Notes under the pieces: model-generated
The model's input: only the letters and a program-made list of their open reading frames with translations
Told to the model about the DNA's origin: nothing
Database searches by the model: none
Assembly (NCBI RefSeq): GCF_048128805.1
Contig: NC_136017.1
Span: 9,282,807-9,346,806 of the forward strand
DNA: 64,000 nt
Reading direction: 5' to 3'
Source of the DNA: Centroberyx gerrardi
Lineage: Eukaryota; Chordata; Actinopteri; Beryciformes; Berycidae
Shown: in pieces, positions 12,659-24,799 of the stretch
Position numbering within the stretch: the stretch's first letter is position 1
Layout: each line of letters begins with the position of its first letter
Position numbers and translations under genes: made by a program

Positions 12659-15600
12659 TTACTGTTCCTGGTCTGGTGTTGCTTTGCCATCTGCTGTCAT
12701 CAGTCCCTCCTCTGCCAAATGGTACAAGAAAAGAAATGTCACACATATAGTATCTGTCAAGTGTGTTTTAGTTCACTGCTGTTAAAGTGGTCAACAGCAC
12801 GAATGGATAGCCAATCAAAGGATTATAGTACCAGTATGATTTTGCTTTTAGCACACTAGAATCATTGGTTTGCACCGGTACAGGTATCCCAAATGCCTTC
12901 TGGCAGAAAATGACTCCAACATTAAATGAGGATTGAGTGTTCATATCACACCAGTTATCAAATGCAGTAAAAAAGCATTTAGCAGTTTTTATTTGAAAAT
13001 GAGAGATACTAAAAAGCAATCCCTTAAGCATGCCTGATGTTTTTTAGCACTGTTATTCAGTTTTAGTGTATGAGGGTAGCTAATATCAAACCCACAGGCT
13101 GTCTGTTGAAGGTTTTCCATAGGGTGAAAATGTTCTACCTAAGTGAAATATTGTTTTAAATAGATGAGGACTAGAGAGTTATAGAGTGAGTAAATAATTA
13201 TCTGGGCATATTATAGACAAATAGGTGGCCTATCCACTGAATCTATTTTCTTCAGTGTATTGATTGAATGGTGACATGTGCAGGGTGTTTCCCTTGACTC
13301 CCTTGTTTCCTGTGACTAGGAATAAGCTGGGTAAAGATAATGAATGAATGAATGAATGAATGAATGAATGTTGATAGAATATGTAGTATCTTGCCTTCTG
13401 GTTGTCTCTCCTCTGTAGCAGCACTAGTGGCTTTAGACTCAGCAGCCTCTGTTCATGGATTAATGATAATGGCAGTTAATGGTAATAAATCATAAAAAAT
13501 GTTAGTAAAAAATATTAAAAAGTAATGATAATATATGAAATATTGAATGATGGCACATGATAATTAAATAACCTGGTGATCTGTAATCAGGTGAGATTAT
13601 AATAGTAGGCTATCATTTCAATCTTAATGATATAAACAGTCTATTTAAAAGATGAATAAATGTACCTATGGCCAATAACATTGTTAGTGGGTATATATAA
13701 TCAGTAACAAATGTATTGGTGCAGTGAGCTGAAGTTGATTTTGTTTCTGTCTTGTACATTATTAGACAGTAGACAGTGGGTAATGGGGGGGTGGGGGGGG
13801 GGTGGTGATATGATGATATGGTGATATGATATTATTAATTTGTAGAGGAGTCAGCAGTAAAATGGAGCAACTTTAGCTCACTGTCCCTATTCAATTCAAT
13901 TCAATGCAAACTTTATACTATACTAGTACTTTTGTACACTAAAAAGCTGCTGTGATGATGTAAATGCGGTCAGAGCTGTAACGTGTGCTCTGCATGCAGT
14001 ACTGTATATAGTAAGATGACAAATCACTGCTGAGAAAAGCAGTACATACCAACGCTATCCTTCTCTCCATTTGCTTTGTATATAGCCTTCTCATTTCCTG
14101 CAGGAAAACATGATACAAGCTGATTAAACCGATATCTCATATATTGGATGCTAACGCTAATGGATATTTGCGGCAGCTTTCGAAACATTAACGTCTTGGT
14201 GACTTGCCTGTAGCTGATGGGCTTTCAACATTATCTGCATCATCTACTCTGGCTGAGGAAGAGAAGAGAAGAGAAAAGAAGAGAAGAGGAAAACACAGAA
14301 ACATAACAGCAGTGTGAAACGAGCAATTCTGACACCAAAAAGATAAGAAGATGACAAGATGGTGTAACATAAGAGGCACTCTGGCTGAAACTTACCCGAC
14401 CCCCCCTGCCTCTTCCAGAAGTCTATAATGATGGACAACAGGACAGTGATATTACCAGACAATACAGCACAGATTTCAGACTGTGAAAGTCCATGGTGAC
14501 CTGGACTTTACTAGGCACATTTTCTACCAGCAACACTTTTATTTTGAATGCATCAGTGATTTAGGTACCGACCTGCTTCCCACGGCATGGATGCTGCAGG
14601 AAAAAATATGACAGGAAGAAATATGTTAAAGAAGCCAGTATGCATCACTGTTTGCACAAATGAATAACTATGAATAGTAGGATGTCTGCCAAACTGAAGT
14701 TCAGCCGAAGTGAAAGTTTGAACCGTAGTTTGAGGTGAACAGGAAGGGAGGAGAAAAGTCAAGCAGGGGAGAAGTGGAGCTGTACAGGAAATTATGTGAC
14801 TGTTTATGTGTGTTTTTAAGCCAAGCAACAGGCATTAAAGGAAAAATCCACCCTTGGATACTCTGACGCTGCATGAAATTCAGCTTGCCCGCTCCAGAAT
14901 AGGGTCAGCCTAATCTTTGAGTGAAAGTCTAAAATAAGGACATTGATGATGTTGAGGGAAAGACGAAGCCTCAGTCTGGTTGGGTGCTGATCAGTAGAGA
15001 ACTACATTTATTAGGCACACGCGTGTGTTTACAGTATACAGAGACAGAGCAGCTCAATTTAACCAGACTATACTAAAAGAAAGAAGAGAAAGCAGAGTCT
15101 CTTATACAAAGAGGTAGACAAAATAGTGGGGTGATCTAAAGCAGCTACATGCTAAGAAATATGATAGGATACTGGTGAGCTAAAGTTATCTCTGAGAAGA
15201 AAAAACGAACAAAGAGAATAATGTGTAACATCCAGTCCTGGCTAGTACCAGGAGTTGTTATCTTTAGTACAGACCTTGAGACGGTGCCTTCAACAGCATG
15301 TTTGAGTCCGTAATTTTCCATTCAGGTAGACATACAGCTTAACAGTCTGAATAATATTCTGTAACATCCCTCTAATGTTATGCATCATATAATGTTCTGA
15401 ATTATATTAATTTAAGAAACTAATATGTTTAACCATACCTGCCCCTTTCCATGCCTACATCATATGACTGACCTGGATTGGTGCTTGTAAAATTGAGGAC
15501 ATGGATTACTAAATCGAGGACACTGATTTATTGATTTGAGGGAACTGATTACTAATTTGAAGGCATGGACTACTAATTCGAGAGTACAGGTTGTTAAACC

Positions 15601-18600
15601 GTGCGCACAGATTTCAAAACCAAGAGCGCGGGTTTCCACATCGATTTATTTTTTCTACCAAGTGGCCTGTGGTGGGCTCCGTATGAATTTGTTGCTTTCA
15701 ATCCAAGGTGGCCGTATGGGCATATAAATATACCTAGCTAGCCGACTAGTTTGTGAACACCGGGGTATGTCACCCCCCTCCCCCCCTTAGTCATAACACA
15801 ACGTCTTGTGGCTGCAGTGCATTCTGGTCTATTGTGGCTACTGTCAGTGGAAAAATTGGTATCTCTGACTGTTCTACGATGGATTTCTCCCTGTATGATT
15901 GTTGAACATAGGTGCAAAATTGTGAGCCTAGAAAGAAGGGATTGAGGGACTGACCAAAACCTGATGTTTACTGTTGATGTTTTATATAGCTAAACATTTT
16001 CTGCTGTCAAACTCTATTGTAGCTGCACTGGAAATATATCACAGTGACGTCACATTGTCTACATTTGGCCAGTTATCCCAGGGAATACGAAAAATACACC
16101 ACCAAACAAAAAAATGGACCCAGAAATGCAAGGTTCATCGCCAATAGCTGTTTTTTCCTTTAAATGTTGGTTTTTCACACCTCTCTCCCTTTTCACTGCT
16201 TAGAAGATTCCTTACCTGTTTCGTAGAACCACACACCTGGAAGACATGAAGAGAATGCTTATAATCCAAGTCTAGACTACTAGTATCAGTCAGATATAAA
16301 GAAATATAAATAAACCACGCACAAAGGAATATGAATAATGTCTGTTAAAGGCAAATATCTGTTTGATTACATAATAACATCAAATACAAATAAATAAATT
16401 TTAATAAAAAATATTAATTCAGTACAAGTAAATACAGTATCTCTTGGCTTCCCACCTGCTTTGCATCTGTGTATGAAAATGGGCACTGATAGTAGTGCTA
16501 GCAGGGAGAAGAAGACTATGATCCCTTTCAGTGCAACGGGTATCCCTGTATACCAAAAAAAAAGAATATTCCAAAGAATTATGGTCACAGTTATTCTATA
16601 CAATTAATTATGTTTTATGTTTAGGTATATTAAGTGTCAGAAGATATTTTTTGCCATTTGAAGTCTCAGTGACAAGTGCACTGCAAAAAATGACTTATAT
16701 TCAGTTTTAAAAATCTAGTAGTTAGTAAAACATTCTGCGTATGAGATGAGATAATTCCACTTTTTCCAGTGCAGTTTCACTTGTTTAAGCAAATGTCAGT
16801 ATCTCAAAAGAAGGCAAATTAAAGGGTAATTCGGGCTATTTTGAGCCTGGCCTGTATTTTCATAGTTTTTGCCATCATGATGATTGATTATGTTCAAAGT
16901 TTTGTCACTTACTTCACTGTAGAGCTTTACATTCCTCTAGTTCGCCAGTAGCGCTCCTCTCCAATACACACTCAAGGGCCAAATTAGGTCCAGTAGTTGA
17001 ACCAAAAAGTGATTAAACCACGTCCTTCCAACACAGTAGCACCCACATTGCAATGGACTTGCCTACATCCGATTTTCCGATTATCCGTTGCCTGAAACTT
17101 GCGTATATTGCGATATTAGATATGTTATTTTAACTAGCAGTTGGCAAGTACACTGCTCAAGTACTCTGATGCCAGGTTAATATCTTATTGGATATTCTGT
17201 AAATACGAGCTGCCAACTGGGAAAGCCACTTCACATCAAGCTCAGTAGAATATGTGGGAATCTGGCTGTCTCCGATATTTCCTACCTGGCATCGCAAATT
17301 GTGGAAGTGTATCAACACAAGCAGTAAACACAGCAATGTATCCACCGATGTCAGCAGTCCAAGGTATTACAAATACAAATTATGAGTTATATTCACAACC
17401 ACATTTACAAAAAGCGATAAATATCATAGTTTGTTTATGTTTGATGTTAAATTCATTAATACAAATGATTGTTGATGTGGGCGTTTCAACGAGAACACCT
17501 TCAAGCTGGAATGTGAAGCTCTACAGTGAAGTAAGTGATGAAAATAAGGCACAGGTTGAAAATAACCAGAGTTAATTTCATTTCAGAGTTGTCTTTTAAA
17601 GGGAAACCAAACATAGAGACTACTTTCAGGATAACATCTACTGGTTAAAAGAATTCTACTGCAAACTGCTGTTGGCTGATCTTGGTTACCTGTTTTGTCA
17701 TGATTTGTCATGGATCAGCTAGTAGCAAGACTGCCAACTGCAACTAGGATCAGCATTTTTTGCATTTCTGCTATATTCTGTGTTTGGTTTCCCTCTATGG
17801 CAGATCACTCCACTAGAAAATGATCCTTTGTTAAAAAAAATGAAGCTTGAAACAAGTTGATTTGCATTGGAAACAAGTGAAATGATCTCACCCTATTGGC
17901 AAAGCAATATTCCACTGAGTTTTAACATGGGGGTTGTTCGGCTCTTGACTGCCATGAAAACTAGAATATAAACTATTCACCAAAATCTGATGCAGCTGGA
18001 AGAGTTTGTAGTGATTCTTATTTCCCATTCATTTGAATGAGGCCACGAAAATAGCCTGAAAACGTACATTTAACACGTTCGTGAACAGATTCAACTACAG
18101 ATCCCGCTACTGTGATTTTCAGCTGACTTTTGATCGAACGTTTCAGAATGTCATTTTGCCGAATAGTATTTTTATTGATAGATGAGAACATAGCAGAGGG
18201 ATACCATTTAGGAGAGATAGTTCCTGTTTGGGAGACCGGATCTCCTTTTATTTTTAAATACTAGTTTTAGCATAAACAAAGAATAGAAATACAAAATGAC
18301 GACTGGCCAATTGCTGCTTTATTGTCTTAAAAGCAGGATATGTTGTTGAATCTATTTTCGTGGCGTCATTCAAACATTTCAAACTCGTCCCAGCTGCATC
18401 ATATTATGGTTTTCATGGCGGTTAAGAGCCAAATAACCCTCATGTTAAAACAAAGTGGAATATTGCTTTAAGAAAAATACGATTTATGACTCAGTGCTAC
18501 ATTAAATGTGTGAAAGTGAGGTAACTCACTATGGTAGAAGGGGTTGCTGATGTCTTCGCTGTGCTCATAACTGACTGGGTTCTGCAGTGTACAGCTGATA

Positions 18601-21600
18601 AATCTCTCGAGAGAATCATCCTCCTTTAAAATGAGTGAAATAGTTAGAATAAGCTCAAAGCTCAACCAATAACTAAATTACAAGCTCAAAACCAATGACT
18701 CATACCCATTTATTTTTAGCCTCGCGACAACAGGGGTTCTATGACTTGCATTGTCGATCAGTCGGTCGCTCTGTTCACCACTTTATGGTCACGTGGGTGA
18801 AAGTTTGCCACAGGGAGTTAGATTGTTTGACTCTTAAGTCTTGTTTAAAATTCTCAATTGGTGCCTTTTGATTAAAAGGAGTCGGTGCATGCCAGATTCC
18901 CAACAGTCAATTAATAATAATGTGGTCAGAGGTCAGAGGTCAAATGGATACAGCACAGTTTTGCTTCCGTGCTGACGCCATGCTGCCGGAAATCCTTCCC
19001 TGCTCAACCAATCAGCGTTTGTTAGATGCACAGGACCGCAGATGAGCTCGACGTGCAGCTGAGAATCCGAGGGTGTGCACGTCGGCTCCTCTGCGAGTTA
19101 CACTTACCCAAAAACCCCTTCTATGCGTCCCTCCGCAGAGACGTTTATGTGCACCTACACGTAAGTATATTTCGAGCTTCAGCCAAGCTGCTGCCCAAAT
19201 TGGCTAATTGGAAGCATCCGAAAACCATACAGATCTCTCCCTAAACAACACTGTGCAATATGCTCTGTTGAGAGAAATTGCTTAGGCACAGTGCACCGAT
19301 GCTGCTACCCAAGCAATACACATTCTCATTCTGTCAGTCATTCACAGGTTTCCCATCATAGCCCTGATGTAAAATTGTATAACTTTTCCATTACTTTCCA
19401 TAACTGTGTCAGAATGCTTCAGTGACCTGCAATTGTTATTCCTTTAAGATTTGTTAATGTTGTTTGCTCATAAAAGGTCAAAAGGGCTAAATAGTCTGGT
19501 TGCCACTATATTTGGGCTTGCTGTGGAGAAAAACAGCTGAAAATCACCAGCTAATGCAATGAATGTGTTGGAAACAAGTTGGAAAATACATTCTGGTGTG
19601 TTCCTGTAAAGTGACCCATTTATTAAATTCCCTGATGTTCCCTGACTTCCCCAGAGAATCTATCAAAATCCCTGACTTTCCCTGTCTGGAATACACCTCT
19701 CAAAATTCTATGATATTCCAGAATCCAATGTCCAATGGGCATTCACTAACTCGCACATGGACAGAAAGAAATACAGCCAAAAAGACAGAGGGACAAACAC
19801 ACACACAAACACCGTCACCAGAATCACCGTACTGTATACCTTTGTAATATTGCGTTGCTTGGATAACATGAGCAGTACCATGTCACCTTGACTCCAGCTG
19901 TAGGTGACTGGTTCAGCGCCTCCGGTGTCTCCATCACAGGTCAGAAGACAGACGGTCAATTCAGTGTCACATGATGTAGAGACGGTGGGTTTAGGGACAG
20001 GAGCTGTTGTTGAGAGGAGGAAAAGGACATTACAATCATGATGACTCTCTCAGACGCACATTTTCCTTTTCTCGGTCCTTACCTCTGTTTTTCTTGATTT
20101 CTCCGTCTCAATGCAAACAGATTGAAAAAGAAACAGACAGACACACTTGCACTTTTTTCATGTAATGTGCAATTAACATTAAGAAACGTGTAACATGAAG
20201 GGGGGTTTTGGACACAACCGATGTTAAAACCAAGTGGTGAATTCAGGGGAAAACAACACACAACTCCACATCACCCACTTGATGAACCTGGCCAAACTGC
20301 CAACATAATACACTTACAGATGACTCTGAGTTGAGTCTGGCTGGTGACTTTGTTGTTGATCTCTGCTGTGTACAATCCACTGTCTTCTCTGGTCAATCCT
20401 GTGATCCTCAGCTCTCCAGTTGAATTGTTCAGCTCACCACGATCTTCAAATATGCACCAACATGGTTAGGGTTAGCTTCTCAACAGAGTTCTTAACCGTT
20501 ATCTGACTCTTATTTAACTGTGTGTTAAAAACACACAGTTGTCCAGTACAGCCACAGCTTTCTACTGTTGGCCGCTAAGCAGCTGAACTGGAGCAGTTTG
20601 CATTTGAAGGAAGAAACAACCATAAAACACTTTAACACTGTTAAAAAAACAACTATTGGTATATTTCTTATTCCCGTGGTTAACCAGCCTAATATCGACA
20701 ACATGATGTCATGTCGAGATATTTCCAGAGCAGCAACCAAGGCCGGCGGTAGCTATGGGCAGGGGTGGGCTCAGCCCACCCAAACGTGCGTCTTGCCCAC
20801 CCAATCAAAAGTTAAGAAAACCTTTTTTTTTTTGTTCAGCCAATGGAAAAATAGCACAGAAAATACCAGTACCATTTCTAACTTCTGATTGGGTGGGCAG
20901 CCTACAGCCCGCCTCCAAAGTCACCCCCCCTTCTCGTCGTGTTCAGGCACACAGAGCTCTGAAGCGACCCGTCCGCTGCACAGAGTGTGGCCGTATTCAC
21001 ACCAAATCAGGCGTTGTGGCACTTCCCGCAGGGTTGTGCGGGGGTGTGGGCGTGTTTATTTGTGCTTTAGAACGTAACCGCTGTGAAACAATCAGAAAAT
21101 AACGTTTTATTTCTCTGATTCACCGGCTTTCTCGCTACCGCTTTCCCTCTCTTCATTCACTCTCTAGCTCTAACTCAAACTTTTCAGTTTGAGTTTGAAT
21201 AAGACTACCTTCTATTTTTGTAAATATTGGCTATGGTGAGAAGTCTCACTGGATTAGGTTTTAATTTTATTTGAGAACTAAGCTCATCCAATGAAAAGAA
21301 ATGTTATGGAGTTGATTATGTTAAAATCTGGATAAAGGAATTTTTTATTTTAGGGTAAATCAATCTGCCCTCCACTGACTCAAATCATAGGGTAGCAGCA
21401 AACTTAGAAATGCTGCTTCACTACCTCCCGATTTCCCTGCTTCAAATTGTTCTTTATAAATTAGAATAGAATAAAATAGAATACTACTTTATTAATCCCC
21501 ATGGGGAAATTAATCTTCTGCATTTAACCCATCCAAACACCCCATACACAAACACACAGCCATAAGCTGGAGAGGCCTGAGGGCACGATGGCAGGAGTTT

Positions 21601-24589
21601 GCATCTGATCTTGACTCTGACAGCCCTCCGGTTGCCAGCTGTCATTTTGCCAGATTCTTGTGCCATCTGGCCAGGGATTCGAACCGGCAACCTTCGGACT
21701 ACCAGTCTGCTTCTCTAACCTCTGAGCTACCTACCACCCAAGTTGCCCACCTATTATTTCTACCAGCCCACCCTAATATAGCAGGCTAAAACCGGCCCTG
21801 GCAGCAACAATGGAGTTTAACATCAGAACATTTTTTAACTACCCAAAACAGCAACAAACATCAGGTTATGGTATCAGTCCCTCAGAGCAAAGGCTTCTTT
21901 CTAGAGCCACCATTTTGAAACAACGTTCAATAATCATATATGGAGAAATCCATCGTAGAAGAGGAGAGAGACCAATTTCTCCACTGACAGCCTCACTAGA
22001 CCAGAATGCAATGCAGCCACAAGACATGCTGTGTTTTGCATAAGGGGTGCGACTCTCACTGTTTCTCAACTGGGAAAACATGCTCTCTTGCTGTTGCTGT
22101 GCTATTGCTCGTTCCACCTACACGTACTGAATGCAACAAGTTCATGCCCATTCTCTGGGGGTGGTTGAAAGGCATTCTGGGAAACACTGGGAAATCACTA
22201 ACTGAAGTAGAAGTAGACAAGGCAGGTTGAGGGAAAGTGGGTATGCTTTTTTTTAAAGTAAAATGTAATTTTACAGAACTAAATCACAGAATAACTCCAA
22301 GAATGCATTTCACATCACAAACTGATGATATATGACAGTGTAAAAGTATCCAAGGGTAGATTTTTCCTTTAAGTGCCTTGTTGGGCAACTCAGCAGTAGT
22401 TGGTGAGGGAGTAGCGATTGCGTTTCATTCACCACTCCCACTCAGACTTTCCCAACTGGTCCAGGAATTTGAACCAAGAGTTTCTGTCATTCACAAATAA
22501 ATCTAACCCTAACCACTGTGCCATTTAGCGGAAATCTGAGAGAAAACAATTCATCCCTCCCATCCCCCTGTTAAATCTGAGCTGAAATCACCCACTGTGT
22601 CTCAATATACCTTTGAATTGACGGTAGGAATCCACCTCCGCTCCATCCCACTCCATGGCCAAGTCAGATCCATGTTTCCACTCTATGCTGGTGATGGAGC
22701 CAGTCACAGAGGACAAGTCTGGACTGAGGACAACACTGTCACCTACTTTCTTGTAGAGTGGTTCTTCTGCAAAGACAAAAAGTAGGGATGCTGTGACATT
22801 TTATTTTACATCACAAGCTGGTCGCAAGCAGGATCAACCACCTTACATCTACTCGAGTCCCTCTATAAACAAGCACTAAAGATCATGGACAAGAAGCCTC
22901 ACAGATATCACCACTGTCACATCATTCAAAAGTATAATTTGGACAGTCTTACACTGTATAATGACGCCTGCCTTGTTTTTAAAATCCTTCATGGTCTTGC
23001 CCCCCCACCAATGAGTCAGTTTGTGGCCAGAAAGGACAATGACAGACCCACAAGGTCCACATCCAGAGGGGACTGCGTTGTTCCGTTTAGAAGGAGTACT
23101 TTTGGACGTTCAGCCTTCTCTGTCCGAGCCACGCAGCACTGGAACACTCTGCCCACACATGTCAGGACCTGCACCACCCTTGGAGTTCAAAAAAACTCTG
23201 AAAAACGGGCTCAAAGAACACCAGAGCTGTACCCATAACTAAATCTCCAGCTCCTGTGTGTACCACCTCCATTTATTCAAGTGTGGACATTGCATTTACT
23301 GATTCTTTTTAATGCTGCTGTACTGTTAATGTTTCCTAACATAATGTACTGTTTTGTTTTGTTTTTTTCTTTTTTAACTTTATTGTAATTGTTATGTTGT
23401 TGACCTGCCCGGAGACTACAGATGTAAATTAGCCTCTTGGCTAACTCTGACACATTTACATTGAAGTGTGAACTAAAATGTTGATTGATGTGTACTGTCC
23501 CTGCCAAATAAATCTTAAATAAATTAATAAATAAACATTTGGGTGTGAAGTCCTTGTGCTTTGGCAGTGTGGATCTTTGGCAGTGTCAGGGGGATTGGAG
23601 CAGAAAACCTTATTTTGTTGAAATTAATGAAGAATTCTGCCAGTGGGGTGAGATAATTCTACTTGATTTCAATAGTGAGTTTCAATAGGGAGTTTTAGTG
23701 TTTTAGTGTCAGTACCTTGAAACCAGTGATACCTCCACTGGTATGGAGAAAATGACTCCACTACAAATATCCTGAAACATGTTGACTTGCATTGGAAAAA
23801 TGAAATTACCTCATCCCATTGGCAGATATATATATATATTTTTTTTTTTTTAAGAAAAATAAGATTTTAAGACTAAATTACTTAATAATTATAATTATAA
23901 TTATTAGTTTTTGCAGCATCTACTCTTTTCTGTTCTGCTCTTCTACTCTGCTATCTTTTATATTTTATTCCACTCTTTTCTGTCACCTGTCTGTTCTATT
24001 ATATTCTACTCTTTTTCACACTATTATACTCTTTTCTGTTTGGTTCTATGCTATTCTGCTCTTGTCTATTCTATTCTACTCTTTGTCTAGTCTTATCTAT
24101 TCTGCTCTACTGTTTTCTCTTCTATTCTACTCTGCTCTATTCCATCATATCCTACTATGTTCTAGTTTGTTCTGTTCTATTCTTTTGTTTTCCATTAAAT
24201 TCTACTGTACCCATCATATTCCTTTCAATTCTGTTCTACTCTAATCTATTTTACTCTGATCTATTCTATGTCAAGCCACAGTAAACTAGACTCAGATGGT
24301 CATGGCCTACAGACTAGTGCAGCCTGTGTGTTATTGTCCTTTCTCATATTTGACTATTCCATGCAGGCTGGGTGCGGCCAGCAGCAGGGAAACAGGAAAT
24401 TACACTGCGACACAACATGCACAGTTACACCCGTGCTACCTAAAAACAGTGTTCGATATATTTACGCTACACATATTGGACACGCCTGCTCTCCACAGGC
24501 TGTAAAATCAATAGAAACTTACGGGAATCTGCGCTCACTGCAGCCAGCAGGCAGACGCACAACAACCCGGTCAGAGTAGAAGCCGACAT
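12659..24589 (-). CDS. Gene A: CD2/SLAM-family (CD48/CD244-like) Ig receptor, nine coding exons
   Basis: Coding exons in transcript order: 24589-24523 (signal peptide, MSASTLTGLLCVCLLAAVSA), 22766-22611 and 20443-20318 (V-type domain), 20003-19840 and 18623-18530 (C2-type domain), 16545-16456 (transmembrane), 14593-14573 (21-nt micro-exon), 14252-14208 (tail), 12690-12659 (terminal). Phases match throughout and the total is 795 nt (264 aa). The V domain carries SVVLSPDL and LTREDSGLYTAEINNK, so both usual cysteines are absent, as in CD2/SLAM N-terminal domains. The C2 domain has four cysteines (CDTELTVCLLTCDGDT, ISCTLQNPVS). Two N-glycosylation sequons (NST, NIT) are absent in B and C. The TM exon is shorter than in B and C and diverged (VALKGIIVFFSLLALLS), and ends HRCKA. 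The tail has no tyrosine. It probably acts at the leukocyte surface in homotypic or heterotypic adhesion. Introns carry a LINE, an hAT element, a SINE and several MITEs. Splicing into the last exon uses a GC donor; without it the tail would end TGKSPRR. The domain calls are firm; the exact tail is less so. Confidence 0.78.
13341..13370. repeat. TGAA microsatellite, gene A 3' intron
   Basis: Short (GAAT)n, also present with more units in C (43108-43143) and D (59814-59851). Confidence 0.9.
14839..16159. mobile_element. TTAA-flanked MITE with extra inner sequence (gene A)
   Basis: Starts after TTAA with AGGAAAAATCCACCC and ends TTTTTTCCT before TTAA. The inner 3' half matches the MITE at 29431-30213. 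About 0.55 kb in its left half (14880-15650) is not shared and is probably a nested insertion. Confidence 0.6.
16823..17571. mobile_element. MITE with long inverted repeats, gene A intron
   Basis: CACTTACTTCACTGTAGAGC near 16907 is inverted as GCTCTACAGTGAAGTAAGTG near 17518. The outer parts (GGCTATTTTGAGCC, GGTTGAAAATAACC) are also inverted, so the repeats are about 60-90 bp. No transposase is encoded. Confidence 0.65.
17901..18470. mobile_element. MITE with ~60-bp inverted repeats, gene A intron
   Basis: The left end AAAGCAATATTCCACT...AACATG and the right end CATGTT...AGTGGAATATTGCTTT are inverted copies, continuing inward to CATGAAAAC / GTTTTCATG. Genes B and C lack it at the same place. 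Confidence 0.78.
20738..21800. mobile_element. hAT-type non-autonomous DNA transposon in gene A intron 2
   Basis: Ends CAAGGCCGG and CCGGCCCTG are inverted repeats. They are flanked by an exact 8-bp target duplication GCAGCAAC (20730-20737 and 21801-21808), the hAT hallmark. The same site in gene B (about 34190-34210) and C lacks the insertion. A SINE is nested inside. Confidence 0.85.
21462..21742 (-). mobile_element. tRNA-derived SINE nested in the hAT element
   Basis: Read on the minus strand it begins with a tRNA-like head (GGTAGCTCAGAGGTTAGAG as A-box region, GGTTCGAATCC as B box) and ends near TTTATTAATCCCCATGGGG on the + strand followed by an A-rich TAGAATA stretch. It is not a functional tRNA: the cloverleaf is incomplete and it is fused to an unrelated body. 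Confidence 0.65.
22803..23537 (+). mobile_element. 5'-truncated LINE, 3' end of the reverse transcriptase ORF
   Basis: An open stretch from 22885 to 23238 encodes the typical C-terminal tail of fish non-LTR retrotransposon polyproteins (YNDACLVFKILHGLAPPPMS, VRATQHWNTLP), with a frameshift near the end. The 3' end is AATAAA-rich. It splits sequence that is continuous in genes B and C (about 34752 and 52430), so it is a private insertion in gene A intron 1. Confidence 0.75.
23926..24270. repeat. Degenerate TTCTA/TCTGC satellite-like tract, gene A intron 1
   Basis: Pyrimidine-rich five-base repeat (TTCTATTCTACTC), expanded here relative to B (35205-35270) and C (52890-52970). Confidence 0.85.
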
Positions 24590-24772
24590 CCTCTTCTCTG
24601 TAATCTACTGTATGCTACACTGTCAGAACCGGAGGAAATCCACACTTGTGACGGACTGACTTCTTCTGAACCCAGAGAAACATGTCAAGGGTTTAAAAGT
24701 TTATAAAGTCAGGCTATAGCCTACAAAAGCCGTGAGAAACAGACTGCACATGATAAAGGCTGATTAAAAGTG

Positions 24773-24782
24773 AAAGTAAGAG
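24773..24782 (-). promoter_or_regulatory. Degenerate IRF-like element upstream of gene A
   Basis: GAAAGTAAGA on the + strand, about 185 bp upstream of the gene A start codon, in sequence homologous to the gene B and C promoters. Confidence 0.28.
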
Positions 24783-24799
24783 TAAAAAAGGCAGGCCAA

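Larger units (their letters stand above)
20607..22368. mobile_element. TTAA-flanked MITE (inverse orientation), interrupted by the hAT element
   Basis: The right part (21810-22368) is the reverse complement of the MITE at 29431-30213 and ends AGATTTTTCCT followed by TTAA. The left part (from about 20607) matches the other end (AAACACTTTAACACTGTTAAAAA). The hAT element and its SINE lie inside, giving a three-level nest. Confidence 0.6.

Noticed and set aside
21640..21742. tRNA gene suggested by A and B box-like sequences
   Set aside because: It lacks a full cloverleaf and continues into a SINE body inside a transposon.
22885..23238. A 117-codon frame that could be a host gene
   Set aside because: The sequence is the C-terminal end of a LINE reverse transcriptase with a frameshift, inserted in one paralogue only.
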